NCBI GenBank assembly: GCA_946482545.1
Contig: CAMLRX010000031.1
Coordinates: forward strand, 1-41,461
DNA from: an uncultured Flavihumibacter sp.
GTDB lineage: Bacteria; Bacteroidota; Bacteroidia; Chitinophagales; Chitinophagaceae
Direction: 5' to 3'
DNA length: 41,461 bases
Made by a program: the position numbers and the translations under genes. How positions within the stretch are numbered: position 1 is the first letter of the stretch; every line of letters starts with the position of its first letter. Positions 1-7,177 of the stretch are shown in pieces. Below the pieces are notes generated by a model. The model ran no database searches. It was not told where the DNA came from and saw only the letters and a list, made by a program, of their open reading frames with translations.

Positions 1-1
1 T

Positions 2-778
2 TCCGGAGAGAACCCGTCCATCAAAGGCATTCGCTTCCAAAGAAACTACGGTAAATCCGCTGCACTGAACGAAGGCTTTAAAGCAGCTTCCGGACAGGTG
101 GTAGTTACTATGGACGCCGATTTGCAGGATAGTCCCGACGAAATCCCCGAACTGCGGCGCATGATCCTGGAAGATGGTTTCGACCTTGTGAGCGGCTGGA
201 AAAAGAAAAGGTTCGATCCCATCACCAAAACCATCCCCACAAAACTGTTCAATGCCGCTACCCGAAAGGTTTCCGGCATAAAACTGAACGACTTCAACTG
301 TGGCCTCAAAGCTTACAAAAAGAAAGTGGTCAAAAGTATTGAAGTATATGGGGAAATGCACCGCTACATTCCGGTAATCGCCAAATGGGCGGGCTTCCGG
401 AAAATCGGGGAAAAGGTAGTGGAGCACCGTGCCCGCAAATACGGCACCACCAAATTCGGCTGGGAAAGGTTCATCAACGGTTTCCTTGACCTTGCTTCCA
501 TCATGTTCGTGGGCAGGTTTGGAAAGCGCCCAATGCATTTTTTCGGATCGCTCGGTACCCTGTTCGTGATGATCGGTTTCCTGATGAGTTTGTACCTGAT
601 TGTGTGCAAATTCGTGGTAACGGATTTCTCCCTGACCAACCGCCCCGCTTTCTTTCTTGCCATCGCATCCATGATAATAGGTACACAGTTGTTTGTGACG
701 GGCTTCCTCGCGGAACTCATCGCACGCAATTCCCCCGAGCGAAATTCTTACCTCGTGGAAAAGAAACTTAAATTATAG
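2..778 (+). CDS. Glycosyltransferase family 2 (DPM1/ArnC-like), 5' truncated by window edge
   Basis: The frame is open from the first bases, so the start codon lies outside the window. The visible part has the GT2 nucleotide-sugar/metal motif DADLQD (about codons 38-43 of the visible frame) followed by DSPDEIP, typical of polyprenyl-phosphate glycosyltransferases of the DPM1/ArnC/GtrB type. Two hydrophobic segments near the C-terminus (FFGSLGTLFVMIGFLMSLYL and FFLAIASMIIGTQLFVTGFL) are predicted to anchor it in the inner membrane. Family knowledge suggests transfer of a sugar from NDP-sugar to a lipid carrier for surface polysaccharide or lipid modification. It lies 18 bases upstream of a second glycosyltransferase on the same strand, so the two are probably co-transcribed. 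Acceptor and sugar cannot be read from the sequence. Confidence 0.9.
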   Translation, partial: SGENPSIKGIRFQRNYGKSAALNEGFKAASGQVVVTMDADLQDSPDEIPELRRMILEDGFDLVSGWKKKRFDPITKTIPTKLFNAATRKVSGIKLNDFNCGLKAYKKKVVKSIEVYGEMHRYIPVIAKWAGFRKIGEKVVEHRARKYGTTKFGWERFINGFLDLASIMFVGRFGKRPMHFFGSLGTLFVMIGFLMSLYLIVCKFVVTDFSLTNRPAFFLAIASMIIGTQLFVTGFLAELIARNSPERNSYLVEKKLKL

Positions 779-796
779 CGCATAAGTAGCCCAGTT

Positions 797-1936
797 ATGG
801 CCGGAAACATCCGAACAGTATGCATCATAGGCCCGGCGCACCCACTTCGCGGCGGCATTGCGCATTTTAATGACCGGCTTGCGAAAGCCTTTCTGGATGA
901 AGGTTACGAGGTGAAAATCTATTCTTTCTCTCTACAATATCCTTCTTTTCTCTTCCCGGGAAAAACCCAGTTCACAGATGCTCCTCCGCCAAAAGGATTT
1001 GTCATTCATTCTGTCATCAATTCTATTAACCCATTAACCTGGTTAAAAACGGGTAATACAATCAGGAAAGAAAAGCCCGATCTGGTAGTGGTACGCTACT
1101 GGTTGCCATTCATGGGCCCCTCACTCGGTACCATACTCCGCAGCATCAGAAAAAACAAGCATTCCAGGATTGTATGCCTCGCCGATAATATTATCCCGCA
1201 CGAAAAACGTGCTGGCGATGCCTTGTTTACAAGATATTTTGTAAAACCCTGCGACGCATTCGTGACGATGAGTAAACAGGTGTTGAACGACCTTAAACTT
1301 TTCGCCGCGAATAAACCCGCCCTGTTGGGAGAACATCCGTTGTATGATGATTTCGGCGAGGCCGTTCCACAGGAAGTAGCCCGCGCCCATATTGGCCTTC
1401 CGCAACAGGAACCCCTGCTGCTTTTCTTCGGTTTTATCCGGAAATACAAAGGGCTCGATCTCCTGCTGCATGCCCTGAAAATATTGAAGGAGAAAGGGAA
1501 GGTTTGCAAACTGGTGATCGCAGGCGAATTTTATGGCGATGAGCAGGAATACCAGTCGCTGATTGATGAACTGGATATTCGCGACCAACTCATCCTCCGC
1601 ACCGGATTCATTCCCGACGATGAAGTGCGGTACTACATCTGCGCGGCTGATTTCCTGGTGCAACCCTACCGCCATGCCACCCAAAGCGGCGTAACCCCGC
1701 TCGCCTACCATTTCAACAAACCAATGCTGGTGACCAATGTTGGCGGATTGCCTGAACTGGTACCCGATGGCAAAACAGGTATCGTTACGGCCCCGGATGC
1801 TGAAGCGATAGCCGCAGGCATAGAACGTTTTTTCACCGTTCCGGCAGACGTTTTTTTACGGGGCATAGTCGAAGAAAAAAAACGTTTTACCTGGGATGTA
1901 CTGGTGAACACGCTGGTAAGGGCTGCTTCGCTTTGA
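797..1936 (+). CDS. Glycosyltransferase, GT4/GT-B fold
   Basis: A 379-residue protein starting at ATG 797. The N-terminus has the Rossmann start with a glycine-rich loop (PAHPLRGGIAHFNDRLA) seen in GT-B acceptor domains. The C-terminal half carries the GT4 features: LLFFGFIRKYKGLDLLLHAL, then the region ADFLVQPYRHATQSGVTPLA with the NDP-sugar-binding residues, and NVGGLPELVPDGKTG. No membrane segment is evident, so it is probably cytoplasmic or peripheral. With the upstream GT2 gene it probably belongs to a cell-surface glycan cluster extending left of the window. The exact sugar transferred is unknown. It ends about 40 bases before the tmRNA promoter. Confidence 0.88.
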   Translation: MAGNIRTVCIIGPAHPLRGGIAHFNDRLAKAFLDEGYEVKIYSFSLQYPSFLFPGKTQFTDAPPPKGFVIHSVINSINPLTWLKTGNTIRKEKPDLVVVRYWLPFMGPSLGTILRSIRKNKHSRIVCLADNIIPHEKRAGDALFTRYFVKPCDAFVTMSKQVLNDLKLFAANKPALLGEHPLYDDFGEAVPQEVARAHIGLPQQEPLLLFFGFIRKYKGLDLLLHALKILKEKGKVCKLVIAGEFYGDEQEYQSLIDELDIRDQLILRTGFIPDDEVRYYICAADFLVQPYRHATQSGVTPLAYHFNKPMLVTNVGGLPELVPDGKTGIVTAPDAEAIAAGIERFFTVPADVFLRGIVEEKKRFTWDVLVNTLVRAASL

Positions 1937-1976
1937 TAGCCTTTTAATATCAACAGCATTTTAACACATAATTTCC

Positions 1977-1984
1977 TACATTTG
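1977..1984 (+). promoter_or_regulatory. Bacteroidota -7 box of the tmRNA gene
   Basis: TACATTTG matches the Bacteroidota housekeeping -7 consensus TAnnTTTG exactly. It lies 17 bases before the mature tmRNA 5' end, a sensible distance given RNase P processing. A weak -33-like TTTA lies upstream near 1960. Confidence 0.6.
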
Positions 1985-2000
1985 CTGCTGCAATAAAACC

Positions 2001-2372
2001 GGGGCTGACTGGTTTTGACAGCATAGATCTTTGAGAGTGTAAGCATGTCGTGCGTTGGATAATTAGCACGTAAATCTGAATATTCAAACAATAAATGGCA
2101 ATACACAGTATGCCATGGCTGCCTAATCAGAGATTAAGCATCCATTAGGGCCGCGTTGAGCAGGTTGGTCTGTTACCAAGCTCCGCCGCCGACTAAAAAA
2201 CAAACACAGATTGCTGCAACCGAAGGCTGTGCCGGTTGCCTAAGACCATCCAGCTAAGGAGGAAATTGGTTCGTCCGGTTCCTGTTTCTTCCCGACAAAT
2301 AATGCCGGAATAAGCATGTAGAAAGCTTTTGGAGAATGTGTTTGGACCAGGGTTCGAATCCCTGCAGCTCCA
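2001..2372 (+). ncRNA. ssrA: Transfer-messenger RNA (tmRNA, SsrA)
   Basis: The 5' end GGGGCTGA pairs with the 3' end CAGCTCC to form the tRNA-like acceptor stem (one G-U pair), followed by discriminator A. The T-arm GGTTCGAATCC is present at 2351-2361. The 3' CCA is not encoded, as the genome reads CAC here. The tag reading frame is 2097-2126 with resume codon GGC. It encodes GNTQYAMAA followed by TAA, and the ending YAMAA is the expected protease-recognition tail (the tag known from Cytophaga ends the same way). The product rescues stalled ribosomes with SmpB and marks the unfinished protein for proteolysis. The length of about 372 bases is normal. Its 3' side borders a recombinase relic. 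Confidence 0.95.
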
Positions 2373-2376
2373 CTTG

Positions 2377-2421
2377 ACGGGACAAAGTAGAAAATTCTAC
2401 TTTTGTCCCGTTTTTATTTTT
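2377..2421 (+). terminator. Intrinsic terminator of ssrA
   Basis: The arm ACGGGACAAAGTAGAA is complementary to TTCTACTTTTGTCCCGT, with one bulged base, and is followed by TTTTATTTTT. It begins five bases after the tmRNA end. The last codons and stop of the recombinase relic on the other strand lie inside this hairpin. Confidence 0.88.
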
Positions 2422-2720
2422 GCGTAACTCTTATTAATCAGGTTGATACACTGAATAAATTCGTTTTTCCTTGCGGTTCGAACTTTGCTTTCGTCATAAA
2501 CGACTTTTTCAGGGAAAATCGAACCAATATCGGCTCTGATCTCCGTGAGGTTTATATGATTCAGCGCATCCTTTATAGCTACAATTTTAACAATACCTCT
2601 ATCTATTAAGGTTTGCACTTTACTGCATTTCAACCCCTTGTTCCGGACCTTCTTCCATATCTGCTCCGTATTATATACTCCCTTTGCCAATTGGCCAAAC
2701 GCCCATATAAGACGGAAGCA
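2397..2720 (-). pseudogene. Remnant of a site-specific serine recombinase
   Basis: The minus-strand frame is open from a TAA at 2721-2723 to a TAG at 2397 and has no ATG; the first usable start is TTG at 2690. The residues GQLAKGVYNTEQIWKKV followed by KGLKCSK resemble the 'recombinase' domain of Bacteroidota large serine recombinases. The C-terminal IFPEKVVYDESKVRTARKNE resembles their C-terminal end (recalled pattern: FPEK, then F or YD, then RTxRxNE). The catalytic resolvase domain and the middle zinc-ribbon and coiled-coil part are missing, so only two pieces appear fused by an internal deletion. The family call comes from recalled patterns and could be wrong; the fallback is a hypothetical 97-residue protein. 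Its position against the tmRNA 3' end fits a decayed integrated element. Confidence 0.55.
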
Positions 2721-2955
2721 TTAGGCTGTTTGGGACTGTATACTTATTGCCTGTTTCATCCACCTTGTTTGAATAGCCTGCTGGGGGCAGCCCGATATAA
2801 CGGTCCTCCTTTTTTGCCACCCGCATGCCATAGCAAATTCTTCTGCGACCCGGCCTCCGGCACTTTCGGCGCGAGTACCGATCCCCGCACCCCATAAAGG
2901 TCGATCTGGCACATCGGTTGCGCCCCGATCAGGCCGATAAATACCCGTACTCTAA

Positions 2956-3515
2956 CTCCGGGTCTCGCTCAGCAAACCACTGGAAGGCGAATGGGACAAG
3001 ATCCAGAACCCCATCCTCCTACCCCGCTGCTTTAACCTCTATTATACGCCCTTCGTGGAAACCAAAGTCCTGCTGGAACCGGGCGAGTATTTCAGTTTCG
3101 ACCTGCACCCCACGGCCGAATGGCTCCAGTGCCTGTGCTTCAATCACACCCAACTTGACCGCTTCCTCGTGAAAGTAGCGGCGGGCAGACCCGCCACGCT
3201 GTACAAGCGCCCGCAGCCCGCGGACGAGACCATGAAACACAAACTCTTCCGGCTCCGCCACATGGACTAGGACGACAAACTGCGCCAGCCCCTGGTCCGC
3301 CACCACGGCAGGCCAGAGGATGGGTCCATACCGCGCATAAGCGTCATGTTGATTGGCATTGTAAACGCTATCAGCCGGTCGAAAAGTTAGCGGAAATCAC
3401 CGCCCTGAATAGCCCGTACGGCCCGCCGGGGCGGGGTTTCAGAAAATATAATCGGTCACCGCGTTCCCTTAATCGCGTAGAATCGGTTAAGCACGGTAAA
3501 ATCCCTCAATTTTAG
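2956..3515 (+). pseudogene. Decayed AraC-family transcriptional regulator
   Basis: The first frame (2956-3270, no ATG) reads FNLYYTPFVETKVLLEPGEY, then FSFDLHPTAEWLQ and LDRFLVKVAAGRPATL. This resembles the N-terminal sensing domain of AraC regulators common in Chitinophagaceae. It ends at TAG 3268-3270. After that stop, a different frame (about 3366-3462) reads RYQPVEKLAEITALN, then GRGFRKYN, which looks like the first helices of an AraC DNA-binding domain. So there is at least one frameshift plus an in-frame stop, and no start codon. GC content is clearly higher than in the genes on either side. The family call is from pattern memory and is moderate. No intact gene is visible between 2720 and 3610. 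Confidence 0.45.
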
Positions 3516-3523
3516 GCGCAAGG

Positions 3524-3556
3524 CCCTGAAAACTGGCAATTGCAAGTATTTCAGGG
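3524..3556 (+). promoter_or_regulatory. Inverted repeat upstream of the Crp-like gene
   Basis: CCCTGAAAACT (3524-3534) is complementary to AGTATTTCAGGG (3545-3556), apart from one extra A. The loop is centred on the palindrome GCAATTGC. It lies 54 bases before the ATG of the Crp-like regulator, so it could be an autoregulatory operator or an mRNA leader hairpin. No T-tract follows, so it is not an intrinsic terminator. Confidence 0.4.
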
Positions 3557-3610
3557 CGGCACCGGCATTAATTTCCAGCCCTTTTTGAATGGAAGCCGAA
3601 ACCTGGAACT

Positions 3611-4180
3611 ATGATAAAAGTCCTTGAGATCATGACGGGTCACGCCCCCGTGGACCCCGCCCTACTTCATTTCGTACAAACCCGGCTGGAACCGGTGGAG
3701 CTCCCCCGTGACGCTTACCTGCTCAAAGCCGGACAGCCTGCGGGCCACCTCTGGCTGCTGACGGATGGCGTTATATGCCGCTGCCAGGTGAGCGGGGAGC
3801 GCGAGCGCGTCACCCGCTTCTATACACCCGAAGACATCGTCTTCGGCGGTACAAGACCGGGCAGGACCGCCCCAGCCCTCGACCACCTCCGTGTGGAAAC
3901 CCCGCTCACCGCCTGGCGGCTCCCGGAGTCTGATACCCTGGAGGCCCTGCGGCAATTCCCCCGCATGGCGGAACTCATCACAGCGGCCCTGGAAGCCGAT
4001 GCCCGCTACCTCCGGGACCTCACGGCCCTGCTCCAACTGCCCGGCACCCGGCAGAAAGTCCTCGGGCTGCATGCCTACCAGCCCGAACTCTTCCGCGGCG
4101 TCCGCACGGAACAACTGGCGGCCCTGCTGGGTGTGGATCCTACAACCCTATACCGCTGGCGCAAAAGGCTGAAAATCTGA
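3611..4180 (+). CDS. Crp/Fnr-like cyclic-nucleotide-binding-domain regulator
   Basis: A 189-residue protein. Residues about 25-110 form a cNMP-binding-type beta-roll (LPRDAYLLKAGQPAGHLWLL, TDGVI, RFYTPEDIVFGG). A helical dimer segment follows, and then a short C-terminal helix-turn-helix, TEQLAALLGVDPTTLYRWRK. Members of this Bacteroidota group usually do not bind cAMP and have unknown ligands. The GC content is markedly above that of the AT-rich gene at 4745, which suggests a separate origin. The gene is intact while everything around it is fragmentary. An inverted repeat sits just upstream. The next fragment (4319) starts with what looks like a MauE/DoxX-type membrane protein, so the regulator may once have controlled it. 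Confidence 0.75.
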   Translation: MIKVLEIMTGHAPVDPALLHFVQTRLEPVELPRDAYLLKAGQPAGHLWLLTDGVICRCQVSGERERVTRFYTPEDIVFGGTRPGRTAPALDHLRVETPLTAWRLPESDTLEALRQFPRMAELITAALEADARYLRDLTALLQLPGTRQKVLGLHAYQPELFRGVRTEQLAALLGVDPTTLYRWRKRLKI

Positions 4181-4318
4181 TGGCAGGGAAAGCGCACTTC
4201 AAATTTTACCGGATATAAAATACACTCTTTATTGACTGAAATCCTCTCAGTTGCCAGTATCTAAAGGGGTCGGCTGCGGTAGTTTCATGGAACGATTCAG
4301 CGACCAAACCACCTGTCC

Positions 4319-4465
4319 ATGAAACAAGCTACCAAGCGTTCCCTCGCCTTTGACATCGCCCTCCACCTGCTGGTGCTGCTCTTCCTCTACACCGGCCTTT
4401 CCAAACTGCTGGACTATTCCGGCTTCAAAATGGTGAATGCAACGTTTCCCAAAACCACCATTTAG
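4319..4465 (+). pseudogene. N-terminal fragment of a MauE/DoxX-like membrane protein
   Basis: A 48-residue frame from ATG 4319 to TAG 4463-4465. It has a charged start (MKQATKRS), a hydrophobic helix (ALHLLVLLFLYTGLSKLL), then DYSGFK. FLYTGLSKLLDY is typical of the first transmembrane helix of MauE/DoxX-type proteins, where the same residues lead into three more helices. Those helices are absent. After the TAG the same frame continues into an unrelated soluble sequence. It is most simply the 5' end of a gene whose remainder was deleted. A real 48-residue membrane peptide cannot be excluded. Confidence 0.5.
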
Positions 4466-4714
4466 GGCTTAACATCGATTTCCAGCCTCGTATTACAGCA
4501 GGAGGATCGCTGGGATAGCCCAAGGTATATAATTATAACGCCCAGAGGATCAGAATACGAAATCGAATACCTCATGACAGAAAATAAAAAACCCTGGAAT
4601 CTTGCCACTGTGAGCGGAACTGCTACTACCCTCACTGAAGCCAGAAAATACCTGCTGATTGCCATGAGGAATGCGGAGTTTGGGCGGATAATGATGAACT
4701 TCGTCAAATATTGA
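4466..4714 (+). pseudogene. C-terminal fragment of an unrecognised soluble protein
   Basis: This frame continues directly after the TAG of the MauE-like fragment and runs to TGA 4712-4714 (82 codons). The first ATG is only at about 4573. The translation (WDSPRYIIITPRGSEYEIEY, then EARKYLLIAMRNAEFGRIMM) has the composition of a real folded protein, but I do not recognise the family. With no start codon and the shared stop, it looks like the 3' end of a gene whose front was lost, joined in frame to the membrane-protein fragment. Confidence 0.4.
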
Positions 4715-4744
4715 ATACAACATTTTATTCACTACCCTATTAAC

Positions 4745-5479
4745 GTGCAAAAGGAATTAATTGACAGGGCATATGCTATTTTTTCAAAGTATGAGGTTAG
4801 CCGACCGCTTGATGTCTGTACAGATGAATGTTGCATGAAAGTGGAGGACGAGGGAAGACTTGCAAGTTTACCGGTCAGTGACATTCCCCTAGAGTTGCTC
4901 GCTGAATATAATGATAGCGCTAAGCCAGAAAAAACAAGAATTGAAGAGCTGAAACATTTTTTACCGAGATATTTAGCGTTGATTGCTGATTTTAAGTTTC
5001 CTTCTCATTCAATGGAATTGTCTTTTTCACGACTTGTGCCTTTCGACAGGAATGAATGGACTGAACTGGAACTGAAATTATTGGATTTTTTTACAGAAAC
5101 ATTTTTTCAACATTGCCTTAACTCCTACCCCCTTCCTTCGTTTAACGAGCACATAGATAGCGTTTTGATTATGTTTTGGAAAGGACAGTTTATGGATATG
5201 GATAGATTGCTGAACATCTGGGAGCAGACCGAAGATGTAGCAGCAACACTTCACTATAAGGATTTTGTCCTTAACGGTTTTGAATACCATAACAGAAAAA
5301 AGCTTTCAAACACTTTCGCAGACATGGAGCTGAGCAAAAAACTTGTTGCCTGGACTGAAAGCGCAAAAACCAGAAAAATTTTTGAAGTGCGCATAGAAAG
5401 CATATTTATGGGGGAATCAATACAGGAAGAACAGACTTTAAACGAACTGAGTTTGCTGTATGAGATTGTTAGATCGTAG
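4745..5479 (+). CDS. Conserved hypothetical protein with CxxxCC cluster
   Basis: A 244-residue protein without signal peptide or membrane helix, so probably cytoplasmic. The start used is GTG 4745, the only plausible start in the frame after the in-frame TGA at 4712, and no clear ribosome site precedes it. Residues about 24-31 are DVCTDECC, followed by MKVEDE. This short cysteine cluster could bind metal. The rest is mixed helix with FLPRYLALIADFKFPSH. I recall similar proteins in Proteobacteria and Bacteroidota with no assigned function, sometimes near secreted-toxin loci, which is only a loose hint. The AT-rich composition contrasts with the GC-rich gene at 3611. Confidence 0.6.
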   Translation: MQKELIDRAYAIFSKYEVSRPLDVCTDECCMKVEDEGRLASLPVSDIPLELLAEYNDSAKPEKTRIEELKHFLPRYLALIADFKFPSHSMELSFSRLVPFDRNEWTELELKLLDFFTETFFQHCLNSYPLPSFNEHIDSVLIMFWKGQFMDMDRLLNIWEQTEDVAATLHYKDFVLNGFEYHNRKKLSNTFADMELSKKLVAWTESAKTRKIFEVRIESIFMGESIQEEQTLNELSLLYEIVRS

Positions 5480-5497
5480 AATAATTTTCAAATTATA

Positions 5498-5699
5498 AGG
5501 ATGCCGCTCATGGGGATAATAGCCAATTGTCAAAACTTGAAACCAAATGCGTAGATGCCATCTGATAATATTTTTTCTACTAACACTACAGAATGCGTTC
5601 AGTCAAAGGGACTTGTCGTTGCCGTGGGTTTCCAATGGACTTTTTAAGCATGCCTGCTACTAAAATATAAATATGGAATTTTCGGGACAGCGGCATCCT
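5498..5699. repeat. Distant inverted repeat in the 5480-5713 gap
   Basis: AGGATGCCGCT at 5498-5508 is the exact reverse complement of AGCGGCATCCT at 5689-5699. Flanking GGGGATA and ATCCCC segments are also complementary in part. About 180 bases lie between the arms, with no gene visible. It may be the trace of a small mobile unit or a long-range RNA structure. Confidence 0.35.
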
Positions 5700-5713
5700 A
5701 TCCCCAAAAACTC

Positions 5714-6154
5714 ATGAACAGCGCGATCAGCATTCCCGACCCCTGTCACGAGAACTGGAACGCCATGCAGCCGGAAGACCAGGGCAGGCATTGCCCGGCC
5801 TGCGCCACGACCGTGACGGACTTTACCGCCTGGGCACCGGAAGACATTGTAACTTATCTTCGCATCAATGCCGCCACTAAAACCTGCGGACGTTTCCGGA
5901 AAGAACAATTAACTGAACAACCAGCATCGGTCAATCTTTATGATCTCGCTGAAAATATTCATGCCGCAGCAATTTCCTTTACCAAAAAAATTGCGATCCT
6001 CATATTGATCGTAGTGGGCATGAGTACCGCTTCATGCAGCAATGAAACGATCGGAAAAGCGATCGTGTCCGATCCCAAACTACCCGAAATCGAAAAATGC
6101 GAAACGGACTCCATAATATTTATGGGAGCAGTGCGCGTAGAGGACCAGGAGTAA
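5714..6154 (+). CDS. Small membrane protein with CHENW...CxxC N-terminal motif
   Basis: A 146-residue protein starting at ATG 5714. The N-terminal 60 residues carry a motif often seen in Bacteroidota: CHENWNAMQPEDQGRHCPAC, followed by VTDF. Two separate cysteine sites (CH and CPAC) plus a later Cys (KTCGRF) suggest a small metal-binding or redox-active domain. A single transmembrane helix follows at about residues 92-111 (KIAILILIVVGMSTASC), and the C-terminal 35 residues are probably periplasmic. No function is established for this family as far as I know. It converges with the minus-strand gene that ends one base further on. Confidence 0.65.
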   Translation: MNSAISIPDPCHENWNAMQPEDQGRHCPACATTVTDFTAWAPEDIVTYLRINAATKTCGRFRKEQLTEQPASVNLYDLAENIHAAAISFTKKIAILILIVVGMSTASCSNETIGKAIVSDPKLPEIEKCETDSIIFMGAVRVEDQE

Positions 6155-6155
6155 T

Positions 6156-6527
6156 TCACCCCCTGTTGTATTCCTCCAGCGTATCGATCACCTCCCACCG
6201 AATGTCGGGGTTGGTAACGCCATCAACGTTTTCCTTCAACCAATCGGCGTATTCATTCAGGCTATAGCAAAACAATAACCCGCACAGGGATTCTATCAAT
6301 GACAGCTCAGTAAAATCCGTTAATGTTTTCAGCAACGCGAACAACCGCTCCCGCTCAACCGGAGTCAGTTCCTGTTCATCATAAAATTTACAGTACCGTT
6401 CGCCCAACACTTCAAGCCTGTAAACATTCTCCTCCGGCGAAAGACCACTCGCCTCCTCCATCACTTGTGACAGCAAGGCATGAAATCTATCCTTTGAAAT
6501 AACCTCATCCAACATCGTGAAATCCAT
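6156..6527 (-). CDS. Hypothetical small soluble protein
   Basis: A 123-residue, acidic, mostly helical protein from ATG at 6527 to TGA at 6156. The sequence (MDFTMLDEVISKDRFHALLS, later RLEVLGERYCKFYDEQELTP) lacks signal peptide and membrane helix. I do not recognise the family. The size, acidic charge and isolated position next to other small odd genes would suit an immunity-type or orphan protein, but nothing in the sequence proves it. It ends one base from the stop of the convergent gene on the other strand. Confidence 0.5.
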   Translation of the reverse strand: MDFTMLDEVISKDRFHALLSQVMEEASGLSPEENVYRLEVLGERYCKFYDEQELTPVERERLFALLKTLTDFTELSLIESLCGLLFCYSLNEYADWLKENVDGVTNPDIRWEVIDTLEEYNRG

Positions 6528-6693
6528 CTCTCAAAATATTTTTCCTTCAATATACGGCATGTCAACATAAGGCATAAAATCACACCGATATCTATTTACA
6601 ATGAATTAATTCGCTATGATGTCGCTGTTTTCGAAATAGTGTATCTTAACGCCATTCAAAAACATATTTGCGTATTCATCCCCCCAAAAAAAC

Positions 6694-7094
6694 ATGGAAT
6701 TCATACAACCATTAATCTTACTCGCGATCGGCATCGGACTCATTGCGATTCCGCTCAGGTTATTCTCTAAACATGAACGAATAAAGAAAACCGGCCTTCT
6801 CGCCGAAGGAATTGTTTTCGACCTGATTGAGCGTGCTTCTTCAAGTAACCGCCACCAATATCCGGTAATACGATTTGTTACCGCGAAAAACGAATGGATC
6901 ACCCCAAAATATGAATTGGAATTTCGTTAAATAGTTTCAGGAAAGGGCAGAATGTGAATATTCTTTACGACCCGTCGAAGCCTGAAGACTTCATCCTGAA
7001 ATCGGGCATAAATGATATCATTCTTTATACACTTATCATCGTTGAAATACTGCTGACAGGCTTGGTAGCATTTAAGGTTATCCAGTCGGTATAA
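6694..7094 (+). pseudogene. DUF3592-type membrane protein gene with a one-base frameshift
   Basis: The first frame (6694-6930) encodes an N-terminal membrane helix (FIQPLILLAIGIGLIAIPLR), then GLLAEGIVFDLIE and RHQYPVIRFVTAKNEWITPK. It stops at TAA just after YELEFR. Shifting by one base at about 6921-6924 lets translation continue as SFRKGQNVNILYDPSKPEDF, then a second helix (IILYTLIIVEILLTGLVAF) and TAA at 7092-7094. This helix, strand domain with ILYDP, helix order is characteristic of DUF3592 proteins. One T appears to be missing from a short T run, so this is either a true inactivating mutation or a homopolymer sequencing error. Confidence 0.7.
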
Positions 7095-7177
7095 CCAATT
7101 TGTACTACTGCCCGCATAAAAAAACACATGTACCCTTCACAGACGCGCACTATCTTCCCCTGCAAAACCCAAGCGAG

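Noticed and set aside
1121..1711. 196-codon minus-strand frame within the GT4 gene
   Set aside because: Shadow of the glycosyltransferase, which has recognised motifs on the plus strand.
3055..3270. 71-codon GTG-started ORF as a real gene
   Set aside because: The frame continues upstream without an ATG and the DNA-binding part follows in a different frame, so it is treated as part of the AraC relic.
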